From assembly GCF_000429165.1 (NCBI RefSeq), contig NZ_AUBI01000003.1:62001-126000 (forward strand): a stretch of 64,000 nucleotides of DNA. The letters are read 5' to 3'. A program made the translations under genes and the position numbers. This DNA is from Acetobacter nitrogenifigens DSM 23921 = NBRC 105050. Lineage in GTDB: Bacteria; Pseudomonadota; Alphaproteobacteria; Acetobacterales; Acetobacteraceae. Shown piece by piece: positions 8,270 to 17,226 of this stretch (its first letter is position 1; the number at the start of each line of letters is the position of its first letter). Under the pieces are notes generated by a model. That model searched no databases and had not been told where the DNA came from. It saw only the letters and a program-made list of their open reading frames with translations.

Positions 8270-10177
8270 TTACTTCTGAACCGGGACCTCGATCCAGCTT
8301 CCCTTCACATCAATGGAAACGGTCGCCGGTTTGTATGAATCAGCCGGCGCCAAAAAGATATTGTCGACATAACTCTGCGGGTTTCGGTCGTAGAGAGGGA
8401 ACCAGCTCGACTGGATCTGCACCATAATCCGGTGGCCAGGCAAGAACGTGTGGTTCGTCATAGGCAACGGAAACTTGTACAATTGCGGGGTATTCGCCGG
8501 GACGGCCGCCGGCTTGTCGAAGCCGTTCCGATACCGGCCACGCAGGATGTCCGCGCTCACCATGAACTGGTAACCGCCCATCTCCCGCTGGTCCGCGACC
8601 TCGTCAGGATAGACGTCGATCAGCTTCACCACGAAATCGCCATCGGTTCCCGTCGTGGACGCCGTCAGATGCACGAGCGGTTCGCCGCGAAGGGTGACAG
8701 GCTGCGTCAAGACCGGAGAAGTGAAGGTAGCGACGTCCGTTCGCGCTGTAACGTTGCGCTGATCGGTCGCCAGCCAGTAAGGCCAGGGCGATCCCTCCAC
8801 GCCCTTGGGGCGGATCGGCCGCGGAATATAGGGAACCGGATGCGCGGGATCGGCGACGTAGTTCACGGGACTGGCGTCCGCACCCGGCGTGCTGAAGCCC
8901 AGCCCGTGGTTCGCTTGAAAATGCAAAGCTTCACAACCGGAGGCGCAGGCGGCTGGCGGCAACGCGTCCGTTGTCTCCCATACGTTGTCCCCGGTCCGGA
9001 AACGTGTGACGCGGGCGGGCAGAGGCGTCGCAGCGTCTTTCAGGTAGTGGGCGAGGAAAGGTTCAAGAACGTTCTTGCGAAAATAATATCCTGTGTCGGA
9101 ACGCAGGGCCACCGGACCCAACGTGCTCGCCGCCCTGATCTCTCCTCCATGGTTCCACGGTCCCATGACCAGATAGAGGTTGGCGCTTGATGCTGGAGAA
9201 CGGTGGAGTGCGTAATAGGTCGCGAGTGCGCCGTAGATATCCTCCTGATCCCAGAGGCTGTGCACCAGCATGGTGGGGACCTTCAGGCCTTCGCTGGCGA
9301 GAATCTTGTCCATCGCCTGAGCCTGCCAGAAGGAATCGTAAGCAGGATGGGCGAGCAGGGCGCGGAAGAAGCCGATCTGCTCCATCCCGCGTGACTTGCC
9401 AACGGCGCCAGCCGATACGCCGTTCAGATAGAGGTCGTACCCGTCGTACTGGCTGGACCACCATTTTACGGTGTTCTTTGGCGTGCCGTCCTGCTCATAG
9501 ACGTACGGAAGCATTTCTTCACGGAACGCCCCGTTGTGGAACCAGTCGTCTCCCATCCACCCATCCACCATGGGATTCATCGGCACAGAAACCTTCAGCG
9601 CCGGATGAGGGTGCACAAGTGCGGTCAGGGCGGTATAGCCGTCGTAGGACACGCCAATCACGCCGACCTTGCCGTTACTTTCGGGAACGTTGTGGATCAG
9701 CCACTCGATCGTGTCCCAGGTGTCGGTTGAATGATCGACCGACGTAGCGTTCAGGGGGCCGCGCATCGGGCGGTTCATGACGTAACGTCCCTCGGATTCG
9801 TATTTTCCACGCACGTCTTGCAGCACGCGGATATAGCCTCCGTCGAGGATCACGTCGGGCATGTTGTCATAACCCTGCAGGCTCGACGCCTCGTCGCCGC
9901 TCGACGTGCGCGCCGCCATCTTGTCCGCGCTGTAGGGCGTGCGGGTCATCAGCATTCCGGCGTCGTGCGCGCCCTTGGGAATGATAATGATCGTGTGCAG
10001 CTTCACGCCGTCGCGCATCGGAATCATGACGTCGCGCCGGACGTAGTTGAAACTTGAAGAATCAACCTTGAAGGTTTCTGGCATATCCGGAAACAGGCCG
10101 GTAGTCGGCGCGGCGAGCGCGGTAAGGGGAAGCGCCTGCGTCGCCAGAAGAATTTTCAATATTGCGCGTATTTTCAT
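8270..10177 (-). CDS. Predicted periplasmic alpha-amino acid ester hydrolase (S15/CocE family)
   Basis: Alpha/beta hydrolase of 635 residues with a signal peptide (MKIRAILKILLATQALPLTALA); longer upstream starts are unlikely. The nucleophile Ser177 is in GVSYDGY, the acid Asp310 in SLWDQED, and the base His343 in GPWNHGG. The spacings of 133 and 166 residues equal those recalled for Xanthomonas alpha-amino acid ester hydrolase (S174, D307, H340). The family's carboxylate cluster for the substrate amino group is also complete: Asp211 in GDDW, Glu312 and Asp313. This points to AEH rather than cocaine esterase or glutaryl-7-ACA acylase. Known AEHs hydrolyse or transfer alpha-amino acyl esters and beta-lactam side chains; the natural role is unclear. 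Confidence 0.85.
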   Translation of the reverse strand: MKIRAILKILLATQALPLTALAAPTTGLFPDMPETFKVDSSSFNYVRRDVMIPMRDGVKLHTIIIIPKGAHDAGMLMTRTPYSADKMAARTSSGDEASSLQGYDNMPDVILDGGYIRVLQDVRGKYESEGRYVMNRPMRGPLNATSVDHSTDTWDTIEWLIHNVPESNGKVGVIGVSYDGYTALTALVHPHPALKVSVPMNPMVDGWMGDDWFHNGAFREEMLPYVYEQDGTPKNTVKWWSSQYDGYDLYLNGVSAGAVGKSRGMEQIGFFRALLAHPAYDSFWQAQAMDKILASEGLKVPTMLVHSLWDQEDIYGALATYYALHRSPASSANLYLVMGPWNHGGEIRAASTLGPVALRSDTGYYFRKNVLEPFLAHYLKDAATPLPARVTRFRTGDNVWETTDALPPAACASGCEALHFQANHGLGFSTPGADASPVNYVADPAHPVPYIPRPIRPKGVEGSPWPYWLATDQRNVTARTDVATFTSPVLTQPVTLRGEPLVHLTASTTGTDGDFVVKLIDVYPDEVADQREMGGYQFMVSADILRGRYRNGFDKPAAVPANTPQLYKFPLPMTNHTFLPGHRIMVQIQSSWFPLYDRNPQSYVDNIFLAPADSYKPATVSIDVKGSWIEVPVQK

Positions 10178-10550
10178 AAACTGTGTCCGGGAGTGGTGGG
10201 TGAATGCGAAGACGCTAAGCCGCTCGTTCGCTGACGGGCGGCCGCGCTGTTTCGTCGATGGTTGGAGAATGACGGTGACCTGTTCGAGGGGGACGCCAAG
10301 ACGAGCGGACGGCAGGCCGCGCATCGATGGTCGGGAGCGGGCCAATCTGGCGGTCATGGGTGGAGATATGCTGGCACGACGTTCCCTTGGGTTGTATTCG
10401 ATCTCGAAACGATAAATGTGCTGCAAAAATATTGTCAAACTACGGCGGGCGCCGATTCCGGACATTTTGCTTCACGGGGGAGGGCTGAGTCTGTTTTATG
10501 GCGGACGACGCCGCTCTCAAGACGGCGCGTCTGACGCGTAAGGAAAAACG
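10178..10550. other. Divergent promoter region between AEH and lipase-like genes
   Basis: No gene seen. Open frames that extend the hydrolase upstream into this stretch lack a signal peptide and are not supported. The interval must contain two divergent promoters. No operator was recognised. Confidence 0.4.
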
Positions 10551-11819
10551 ATGCCACGCTCGTGTCCGCCCCCATCGCATATGAAAATTCCGCTCGGTTT
10601 GCGCAACGCCGCGACGACGGCCGTCGTGCTGGCGCTGGCCGCCTGCTCCGGATCGCCGGAAGAGCCGAAGGCTCCGCCGCAGGCCGCTGGTCAGTTGACG
10701 TCCTCTGAGCCGCTTCCGGCTGCGGATGCGCTGTCTGAGGCAGGGACGTCGTTGCGCATCACTTATCTTTCCACCGATGGCGTGACCGGCTCTGGTCTCG
10801 TTCCTGTAACGGGGGAAGTGTTCATTCCGTCAGGGGCGCCGCCCGCAGGGGGGTGGCCCATCGTCGCATGGGCGCATGGCACTGTAGGCGTCGCGGACTC
10901 GTGCGCGCCTTCGCAGAATCCGGTCACGCCTCGGAATCAGGCCTATCTTTCCGCATGGCTGCAGCGCGGATTCGCGATCGTCGCGACCGATTATCAGGGG
11001 CTGGGAACACCCGGCCCTCATCCGTACCTGAACGCGCGCGCCGAAGCTTACAGCGTGCTCGATTCTGTGCGGGCGGCCCTTTCGGGCGTCAAGGGCTTAA
11101 GCAACAAGGTCATGATCGTCGGGCAATCACAGGGGGCAGGGGCTGCTTTCGCCGCCGCGGCCTACGCGCCTGTCTACGCGCCCACGCTTGGCGTGAAGGG
11201 TACGGTCGCGACAGGAATTCCATATATGAGCCCCCAGATCGTTCAGGCGATGCTGGCGAACATCACGAAGGCGCAGCACGTCAAGAGCAAGGCGGCCAAG
11301 GGCGGTCACGGGAAAGTTGCGCCGTCGGGCGAGGGTGATCCAACAGTTGTCTACGCTTTGTTGCTCGGCGCGTCGCAGGCGGCGCTCGATCCCGGCTTCA
11401 AGCCGGAGACGGCGTTTACCCCGGCGGCTATGCCTTCGTTCCAGGCTGCGTCGCAGATGTGCATCGATCCTCTGTTCAAGCAGGTCGGCGCGGCGGGGCT
11501 GACGCCTGCAACGGCCTTCACGCCCGGGTTCGCGCAGGCTCTGGCGCCAACTTTCCGCGCGATGGCGTATCCGACGCTCAAGCTGGCGCAGCCGGTATTC
11601 ATCGGAACCGGAACCGCAGACAAGGACGTCTCCCCGGCGTCGCAGCTCGCGCTCGTTCATGATGCGTGCGCAGCAGGCTCGACAGTGCAGGCGCATCTTT
11701 ACAAGGGGCTGGCGCACTCTCCGACCTTGTTGGCGTCGCTGAAAGATTCTGCAGCTTTCACCGAAGCGGTGATGAACGACAGGCCGGTGGTCGCCGAGTG
11801 TACGCCGACGCCGAAATAG
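10551..11819 (+). CDS. Secretory lipase-like alpha/beta hydrolase lipoprotein
   Basis: 422-residue alpha/beta hydrolase resembling the secretory lipase (LIP) family. The nucleophile elbow is GQSQGAGAA, the candidate acid Asp is in GTADKDVSP, and the His is in KGLAHSPT. A lipobox (LALAAC) indicates lipidation and envelope location. AAGGA eight bases before the ATG at 10551 supports that start; an internal ATG at 10581 gives a more typical signal peptide but has no ribosome site. It is divergent from the ester hydrolase, which may mark a small secreted-esterase locus. Substrate unknown. Confidence 0.8.
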   Translation: MPRSCPPPSHMKIPLGLRNAATTAVVLALAACSGSPEEPKAPPQAAGQLTSSEPLPAADALSEAGTSLRITYLSTDGVTGSGLVPVTGEVFIPSGAPPAGGWPIVAWAHGTVGVADSCAPSQNPVTPRNQAYLSAWLQRGFAIVATDYQGLGTPGPHPYLNARAEAYSVLDSVRAALSGVKGLSNKVMIVGQSQGAGAAFAAAAYAPVYAPTLGVKGTVATGIPYMSPQIVQAMLANITKAQHVKSKAAKGGHGKVAPSGEGDPTVVYALLLGASQAALDPGFKPETAFTPAAMPSFQAASQMCIDPLFKQVGAAGLTPATAFTPGFAQALAPTFRAMAYPTLKLAQPVFIGTGTADKDVSPASQLALVHDACAAGSTVQAHLYKGLAHSPTLLASLKDSAAFTEAVMNDRPVVAECTPTPK

Positions 11820-12173
11820 GCGAGCTTCCGGGCGAGGCGATTAAGCCCCGCCGCGCCCGGACTCAACCTGGATGGTCAAAGCGCCCCCTTCACATGGATT
11901 CGTTTGTTCAGGGGGATGAGGCGTTTTGAAATAATGAGATGGAGCATTTCCGCTGAACCGGAGTTCTGTGGAAATGCTTTCGATCATAATGCAGAGCTAG
12001 AGGCGAGACGGTCCGCTCTCTGGCGGGTCGGACAGAGCCCTCACTATCTGACGTAGTTTCTTGATCCGCGTGGAATACGTGAGGCCTTATTTCGTCGCCG
12101 CTCTGCCCAGACACGCGCGAGCGGAGCGGCTTTTCCGATATGCTGGATGTCTTTTCTTGCGAGTATCCCAGTC
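11820..12173. other. Intergenic region with hairpin between convergent genes
   Basis: AGCATTTCC (11943-11951) and GGAAATGCT (11970-11978) form a 9-bp stem followed by TT, a possible terminator for the lipase-like gene. Nothing else was recognised. Confidence 0.4.
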
Positions 12174-12797
12174 TCAGGCGGACAGTTCGCCAATCGTCGG
12201 GCGGTTTAGCATCGCCATCAGTTCTTTGCGCGTGTCCGAGTTTTCGCGGAACACGCCGAGCATCCGGCTGGTGACCATCGACACGCCGGGGCGGTGGACG
12301 CCGCGCGTCGTCATGCACTGGTGTCCGGCTTCGATGATGACGGCGGTGCCGTGGGGCTGCAGCACAGAGTCGATGGTGTTGGCGATCTGCGCCGTCAGAC
12401 GCTCCTGAATCTGGAAGCGACGGGCGTAGGCGTCCACCAGACGCGCCAGCTTGGAAATTCCGACCACACGGCGGCGCGGCAGATAGGCGACGTGCGCGCG
12501 GCCGATGATCGGCGCCATATGGTGCTCGCAATGGCTTTCGAAACGGATATCGCGGAGCAGCACGATCTCGTCGTAATCCTCGACTTCAGAAAACGTGCGT
12601 TGCAGTAATTCTTCGGGATTGACCGCATATCCCTGAAAAAACTCTTCGTACGCGCGGGCTACCCGGGAGGGCGTGTCCAGCAGGCCCTCGCGTTCGGGGT
12701 CTTCTCCAGCCCAACTGAGGAGAACGCGGACAGCCTGTTCAGCTTCCTCGCGGGTCGGGCGGCGTGTGTTCGGGGCGGGAGACGACGTATCGGCCAT
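12174..12797 (-). CDS. folE: GTP cyclohydrolase I
   Basis: 207 residues; converts GTP to 7,8-dihydroneopterin triphosphate, the first step of folate (and tetrahydropterin) synthesis. Zinc and catalytic residues are visible: Cys-Glu-His-His in [10 protein letters not shown], and Cys in [10 protein letters not shown]. Conserved IVGR-like ([12 protein letters not shown]) and QERLTAQIA motifs are present. The N-terminal ~20 residues are Ser/Pro-rich and family-variable. It lies just downstream of apaG on the same strand, 92 bp apart. Confidence 0.97.
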   Translation of the reverse strand: MADTSSPAPNTRRPTREEAEQAVRVLLSWAGEDPEREGLLDTPSRVARAYEEFFQGYAVNPEELLQRTFSEVEDYDEIVLLRDIRFESHCEHHMAPIIGRAHVAYLPRRRVVGISKLARLVDAYARRFQIQERLTAQIANTIDSVLQPHGTAVIIEAGHQCMTTRGVHRPGVSMVTSRMLGVFRENSDTRKELMAMLNRPTIGELSA

Positions 12798-12889
12798 TGG
12801 CGCAACTTCTTTCGGAAAATTCTCTTCACAGCGGAAGGCGCTGAGGCGTCTGTATGAAGAGGAAAAATTGGGGCGTCTGGAGCGGCGAT

Positions 12890-13366
12890 TCAGTGAATGA
12901 GGCCCGACTGGTAGGGGCTGTCCAGACTGAAGGCGGGAATGGAAATTTCGAAACCACGTCCGGTCGCGACCTCAATCATGTGATAGGCGCCGCGCATGAT
13001 GCCGCTTGGCGTATCGAGCGACGCACCGGAGGTATATTCGAAACCCGAACCGGACTCGATGACGGGTTGCTCGCCCACTACGCCCTCGCCGCGCACGTGC
13101 TCGACGTTGCCGCGCCCGTCGATGATCTCCCACGACCGCTCGAGCAGCTGCACCGACGTTGCGCCGTGGTTCTCTATCCGTATGCGGTAAGCCCAGCAGA
13201 AATTGTTTTCTTCCGGCTGGGACTGATCGTCGAGCCAAAAGGCCCGCACCTGCACCCGCAGGCCCTGAGTTGTCGCCTCGTAAGACGGAAGCGCCGCGAT
13301 CGCCTCGTTCAGCGCGGCTTCGGCGTCGGCGAACGGCTTCGGGGGCATTGGCGGCCGACCGGACAT
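12890..13366 (-). CDS. apaG: ApaG domain protein
   Basis: 158 residues with a single ApaG (DUF525) beta-sandwich. Signature stretches are [40 protein letters not shown] and a [15 protein letters not shown] C-terminal motif. The ATG at 13366 has GGAGG just upstream and gives MSGRPPMPP. ApaG has been linked to Co2+/Mg2+ resistance and Ap4A levels in enterobacteria, but its molecular function remains poorly defined. The next gene downstream on this strand is folE. Confidence 0.92.
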   Translation of the reverse strand: MSGRPPMPPKPFADAEAALNEAIAALPSYEATTQGLRVQVRAFWLDDQSQPEENNFCWAYRIRIENHGATSVQLLERSWEIIDGRGNVEHVRGEGVVGEQPVIESGSGFEYTSGASLDTPSGIMRGAYHMIEVATGRGFEISIPAFSLDSPYQSGLIH

Positions 13367-13537
13367 GTCTGCTTCCTCCCTGATGACGACTGTCGGGCGT
13401 TCTCGCGAGCCCGGTAGGGGTTCCGATTGAAACGGCGCCACCGAACACGGGTTCGATGAATACGCTCCAACCCTTTGTTTGCAGAACGTTCTTAATCCCC
13501 TTCCGCCCGCTATGGCTGAAGGGGATGCGCTCCGCGT

Positions 13538-14770
13538 TCAGGCGGTATGGCTCGCCTGTCCGAGCGCCGCAACGCCCCGTTCGAGATCGGCGATCAGATC
13601 GTCTGCATCTTCAAGCCCAACCGACAGCCGGATAGCGCCGTCGGAGATGCCGAGACGGGCGCGTTCTTCCGCGCCGATTTTCATATGAGTCGTGGTCGCC
13701 GGATGCGTCGCGAGAGAGCGTGCGTCGCCCAGATTGTTGGAAATCAGCACGACGCGCAGGGCGTTAAGGAACGCGAAAGCGCCCGCTGTTCCGCCCGCGA
13801 CCTCGAACGCCACCAGCGAGCCGAAGCCTGTCATCTGCCGCGCGGCGATCTCGTGCTGCGGGTGGTCTTTACGACCCGGGTACCGCACGCTGACCACGCC
13901 GGGCGCGCTGGCGAGCCAGTCCGCGACGATCGCCGCGTTGCGGGTCATGGCGTCGACACGCAACCGGAGGGTCTCCAGGCTCTTGAGCATCACCCACGCA
14001 TTGAACGGCGACAGCGCATTGCCAGTGTTGCGTGTGAAGGGTTGCACAACCTCTTCGATCCATTGCTTCGATCCGAGGATGGCGCCCCCGAGCACGCGCC
14101 CCTGTCCGTCGATATGCTTGGTGCAGGAATAGACGACCACATCGGCGCCCAGAGTCAGGGGCTTCTGGTAGACCGGCGACGCGAATGCGTTGTCGACGAT
14201 CACGATGGCCCCGGCCGCGTGCGCCCGTTCGGCGATGGCGCGCAGGTCGAGGACGTCGAGCATCGGATTCGACGGGCTTTCGAGCAGCACGGCTGCGGTC
14301 GGTTGGCGCAGGGCTTCGCTCCATGCGTCCAGATCGCCGCCGTCGACGAACACCGTCTCAACGCCGTATTTCGGCAGGAGACTGGCGATGATCCAATGGC
14401 AGGAGCCGAACAGGGCGCGCGACGCGACGACGCGATCGCCAGCTTTCACGTGCGCCAGCAGGGCAGAGGATACGGCGCCCATGCCGGTCGACGTGGCGAT
14501 ACAGGCCTCCGCGCCCTCAAGGTCGGCCAGGCGACGCTGCAGGGCGTCCACAGTGGGATTGCCGAAGCGGGAATACTGATAATGAACGGCGTCGCCGGTG
14601 AACGTGGCTGCGGCCTGCTCGGCGCTGTCGTAAGCAAAGCCGGAGGTGAGGAACAGCGCCTCGCTCGTCTCTCCGTAGGGAGAGCGTTCGACATTGGCGT
14701 GCAGCAGGCGGGTCGCCTCGCGCCATTCCTGCGAGACGTCAGGGGACCCGTTTGTGTCTGATGTGCTCAT
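13538..14770 (-). CDS. metZ: O-succinylhomoserine sulfhydrylase
   Basis: 410-residue PLP enzyme of the Cys/Met metabolism family; adds sulfide to O-succinyl- (or O-acetyl-) homoserine to form homocysteine. The PLP lysine is in VVYSCTKHIDGQGR, phosphate-binding TGMGAVSSALL lies near residue 90, and YSRFGNPT near 65. The C-terminal HPATTTHMKI and GAIRLSVGLED motifs are typical. The ATG at 14770 is preceded by AGGA. A SAM-II-type leader about 120 bp upstream supports a methionine role and indicates repression by S-adenosylmethionine. Sulfhydrylase and cystathionine gamma-synthase are hard to separate by motifs; the riboswitch context favours MetZ. Confidence 0.93.
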   Translation of the reverse strand: MSTSDTNGSPDVSQEWREATRLLHANVERSPYGETSEALFLTSGFAYDSAEQAAATFTGDAVHYQYSRFGNPTVDALQRRLADLEGAEACIATSTGMGAVSSALLAHVKAGDRVVASRALFGSCHWIIASLLPKYGVETVFVDGGDLDAWSEALRQPTAAVLLESPSNPMLDVLDLRAIAERAHAAGAIVIVDNAFASPVYQKPLTLGADVVVYSCTKHIDGQGRVLGGAILGSKQWIEEVVQPFTRNTGNALSPFNAWVMLKSLETLRLRVDAMTRNAAIVADWLASAPGVVSVRYPGRKDHPQHEIAARQMTGFGSLVAFEVAGGTAGAFAFLNALRVVLISNNLGDARSLATHPATTTHMKIGAEERARLGISDGAIRLSVGLEDADDLIADLERGVAALGQASHTA

Positions 14771-14887
14771 CGCGGTCTCGGTTCTTTCCTGTCCTCCGCG
14801 CGGGACGGGTGAGGGAACCTGACGCGTTGTCGCCCCCACGCGGATCGTCGACCGTGGAAACCTTGTCGGACGCACTCGCCCGCCAAC

Positions 14888-14943
14888 GCCTCTTTAGCGC
14901 GATTCTTTAGCCTCGCCGCAAGCCGGCCTAACAAATCGCGAGG
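14888..14943 (-). ncRNA. SAM-II-like riboswitch upstream of metZ
   Basis: Read on the minus strand, CGCGATT (14940-14934) pairs perfectly with AATCGCG (14904-14898). The loop holds GGCCGGCTTGCGGC, and GCTAAAGAGGC follows 3' of the stem. This order (stem, GGC-GGCTTGC loop, GCTAAA tail able to form a pseudoknot) matches my recollection of the SAM-II motif found before met genes in alphaproteobacteria. It lies 118 bases before the metZ start. SAM binding is expected to hide the ribosome site or stop transcription. A covariance search would confirm it. Confidence 0.75.
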
Positions 14944-15494
14944 CCCTCCGCGCTATTTGCGGGAGGGACGAGCCTTATCGCGGATCAGCCTTCGGCCCGT
15001 CAACCGGATTGGGCGCCCGGGCGGGGTATAGCTGCCTTCGCGATACCATGCCGTGTCTGGGGCCCGGCATACATGTCGTCGGTTTTCAGCGCGCAATCCG
15101 GTTGGCTGCGACGGCGTCTGTCCGACGTGCCCGCCGGAACTGAACGCCATGTGTCGGCAACATACTGACGGAGGGGGAAGGCGATATCGTTCGCAAGGGA
15201 AGGGGGGCGATCGAAAAGGATCAGGTGAGGAGCGCTGCCGCGGGCGCCCTGTCCGCTGATATGTGCGCCGGGATAGAAAATGATTCTGTTGGGGGGAGGG
15301 TCATGGAGGCGCTTCGGGCGCTTCGGTCCTGATCCTTTGAGGCATCGAATTGATGCGGTTTTTGATCAACATCCCGTGATAGGCGCAGGCGCCGCATGGA
15401 TCATGAGGCGTTGCAATCGGGTCTCCGGCAAGGAGGTTCCTCCGCGTCCAGAACGATTGTCATCCACGGCGGGCATGGCTATAGATCGGCCAAC
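14944..15494. other. Intergenic region between metZ leader and tRNA-Gly
   Basis: It contains a CCCTCCGC/GCGGGAGGG hairpin (14944-14967), next to the riboswitch, and no convincing gene. The metZ promoter should lie here on the minus strand and the tRNA promoter on the plus strand. Confidence 0.4.
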
Positions 15495-15568
15495 GCGGGT
15501 GTAGTTCAATGGTAGAACGGCAGCTTCCCAAGCTGCATACGAGGGTTCGATTCCCTTCACCCGCTCCA
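15495..15568 (+). tRNA. tRNA-Gly (anticodon CCC)
   Basis: Complete cloverleaf with encoded CCA. The acceptor stem is GCGGGTG/CACCCGC with discriminator T. The D arm contains GTAGTTCAATGGTAGAAC. The anticodon stem is GCAGC/GCTGC with loop TTCCCAA (anticodon CCC), and the T arm is GAGGGTTCGATTCCCTT. It reads GGG glycine codons. Confidence 0.95.
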
Positions 15569-15707
15569 GCGACACGCTGATATGGCCGCCTTCAGGCCCT
15601 CCGTCCCCCCGGCTCGACAATTTGCGGTATTAACGTCATGCGCAGGCGCAGCGTTGTGTCTCACGTATGATTTGAGCACATTACGCGCGAGACAACAGGA
15701 GCCTCTG

Positions 15708-16157
15708 ATGACCCGTCTATCCACGCATGTTCTCGCGGCCCTCGCCGTCGCCGCCGGACTGGCCTCGGTTTCCCCGGCTGCCCGGGCCGACCAGCCCGCA
15801 CCGGTTTCAAAGGGTGGCGAGACTGCGACCAGCGACAAGAACCCCACTGGAACGAATCTTGCGGTGGCGACTGCGGCTCAGGTCGCCGAGATTTCTCCGG
15901 CCAACGTCGCTGGACTTCTAAACTACTGCGTCGAAACCGAGCAGGTTTCGCATGAGGACGGCGACGCCGTGCAGACGGCGCTGAACGCGAAGACCAATGC
16001 GGTTCCGACCGACCACGCTGGCAACATGGACTACGCCATCGGCACGGCCGGACAGTTTCTGGTCGGCGGCAAGGCGTCCACACTTACGGGTCTGGACCAG
16101 CCGGCGCAGGGCAAGCTGTGCACGGTCGTTCTCGCGCGTTCGCGTTCCCTGATCTGA
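15708..16157 (+). CDS. DUF2501 (YjjA-like) exported protein
   Basis: 149 residues with a clear signal peptide (MTRLSTHVLAALAVAAGLASVSPAARA). The mature part contains ANVAGLLNYCVETEQVSHED and a C-terminal LCTVVLARSRSLI, both resembling the two-Cys DUF2501 family to which E. coli YjjA belongs. AGGAG eight bases before the ATG at 15708 fixes the start; a longer frame upstream lacks a ribosome site. Probably periplasmic, with a disulfide between the two Cys. Function unknown. Confidence 0.75.
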   Translation: MTRLSTHVLAALAVAAGLASVSPAARADQPAPVSKGGETATSDKNPTGTNLAVATAAQVAEISPANVAGLLNYCVETEQVSHEDGDAVQTALNAKTNAVPTDHAGNMDYAIGTAGQFLVGGKASTLTGLDQPAQGKLCTVVLARSRSLI

Positions 16158-16167
16158 GGTCAGGTTT

Positions 16168-16204
16168 CTTCGGCGCGGCGCCTTTCTCAGGCGCCGCGCC
16201 GAAG
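16168..16204. terminator. Perfect 15-bp hairpin between convergent genes
   Basis: CTTCGGCGCGGCGCC and GGCGCCGCGCCGAAG form a perfect stem with a 7-base loop (TTTCTCA). It is placed 10-12 bp from the stops of the two convergent genes, as expected for a shared bidirectional transcript end. No T-run on either side. Confidence 0.6.
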
Positions 16205-16215
16205 GCGTGTTCCGC

Positions 16216-16788
16216 TCAGGTCCTAGGGTTCTGGCGGGGCAATATTCTCAAGATAACGCCGTTCCTGCGTATTGCAGCGTGCCAGATCGCAGCGCCGAGA
16301 TGCAGCAGAAGCAGCGCATAAAGCGCCCATTGCGCCGTCGAGTGGATATTCCACGCGATATCGCCGCGAGCCTCGTTCTTCGCGAAGGACGGAAGCGGCG
16401 CAATTCCGAAAAGCGACACTGGATGCCCGTTCGCGGCCATCATGTAGCCGCTGACCGGCATCACCAGCAGCGCGATATAAATCAGCCAGCGCGAGATCGT
16501 AGCAGCGGTTTCCAGAAGCTTGCCGCCGCCCCCGGCAACAGGTTCACGCCGCGAGATACGGACGCCGATGCGCAGAAAGGTCAGGAGCAATATCAGAAGG
16601 CCGACCGATTTGTGCCAGAACATCAATTGCGGGTGCGTCATGAAGCCGGTCTGATCGTCCGGCGTCGCGGCAGCCACCCAGCCTAGCGCCATGACCGCCA
16701 CAACCAGCGGGGCGCTCAGCCAGTGAAGCAGGATCAGCGCCGACGAATAGCGTGTAGGCGCGTCTGAAGTCGGTAGAGTCGAGGGCAC
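16216..16788 (-). CDS. Cytochrome b561
   Basis: 190-residue diheme membrane cytochrome with four predicted membrane spans: near residues 18-40, 55-75, 95-118 and 150-170. Heme-ligand His residues fit LLHWLSAPLVV, MFWHKSVGLLIL, and NIHSTAQWALYALLLLHLGAAIWH. Members of the CybB family oxidise quinol or pass electrons to superoxide or periplasmic partners. No partner gene is adjacent. Confidence 0.92.
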   Translation of the reverse strand: MPSTLPTSDAPTRYSSALILLHWLSAPLVVAVMALGWVAAATPDDQTGFMTHPQLMFWHKSVGLLILLLTFLRIGVRISRREPVAGGGGKLLETAATISRWLIYIALLVMPVSGYMMAANGHPVSLFGIAPLPSFAKNEARGDIAWNIHSTAQWALYALLLLHLGAAIWHAAIRRNGVILRILPRQNPRT

Positions 16789-16883
16789 GCTGGTCTCTCC
16801 TCAGTGGGCGCGCGGTGAAGCAGACAGCGCGCTGGAGCGTTACGCAACGAATTTCCACATAGTCGGCGTTTTTCCTGAAGAGT

Positions 16884-17138
16884 TCACGGGGAGCCGGCCC
16901 CGGCGCCAGTCCCGTCAACCCCAATCCCGTCCACCAAGGCAAAACGGGGCTGACTGTTGACCGTTTCCAGCCACATGGAGAGAGGTCGGACCCATAGGCC
17001 GCCTTGCGTTTCGCTGCGATATACGACCAGCGGCTCTTCGGTCTCGCTGTGTCGCGCCACGCCGAGCACTGTGTAGAAGCCGCCCTTATAGTGGCGGTAC
17101 CGCCCTGGCGGCGCCAAGAGTTCTTCCTGCAAAATCAA
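16884..17138 (-). CDS. DUF1653 protein
   Basis: 84 residues; a short beta-rich DUF1653 domain seen in GRYRHYKGGFYTVLGVARHSET followed by LVVYRS and GLWVRPLSMW. The start appears to be TTG with GGAG five bases before it; another TTG lies two codons inside. Often found as a stand-alone small protein in proteobacteria; its function is not established. The tail (GIGVDGTGAGAGSP) is low complexity. Confidence 0.8.
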   Translation of the reverse strand: MILQEELLAPPGRYRHYKGGFYTVLGVARHSETEEPLVVYRSETQGGLWVRPLSMWLETVNSQPRFALVDGIGVDGTGAGAGSP

Positions 17139-17226
17139 ATCGCTCCTATACGTTAACGCCGCTATTATAGCGTTGGCGCCGCGCCGTGGCGGCGCGAGAC
17201 ATTGTCGTCACCGGAGATTCAAGACG

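Noticed and set aside
10178-10465. Upstream extension of the ester hydrolase frame (96 codons)
   Set aside because: It removes the signal peptide from the N-terminus and has no ribosome site; the ATG at 10177 gives a standard exported enzyme.
15366-15620. Minus-strand frame of 84 codons containing LERVKGIEPSYAAWEAAVLPLNYTR
   Set aside because: This is the well-known false translation of the antisense of a tRNA-Gly gene; the tRNA at 15495-15568 lies within it.
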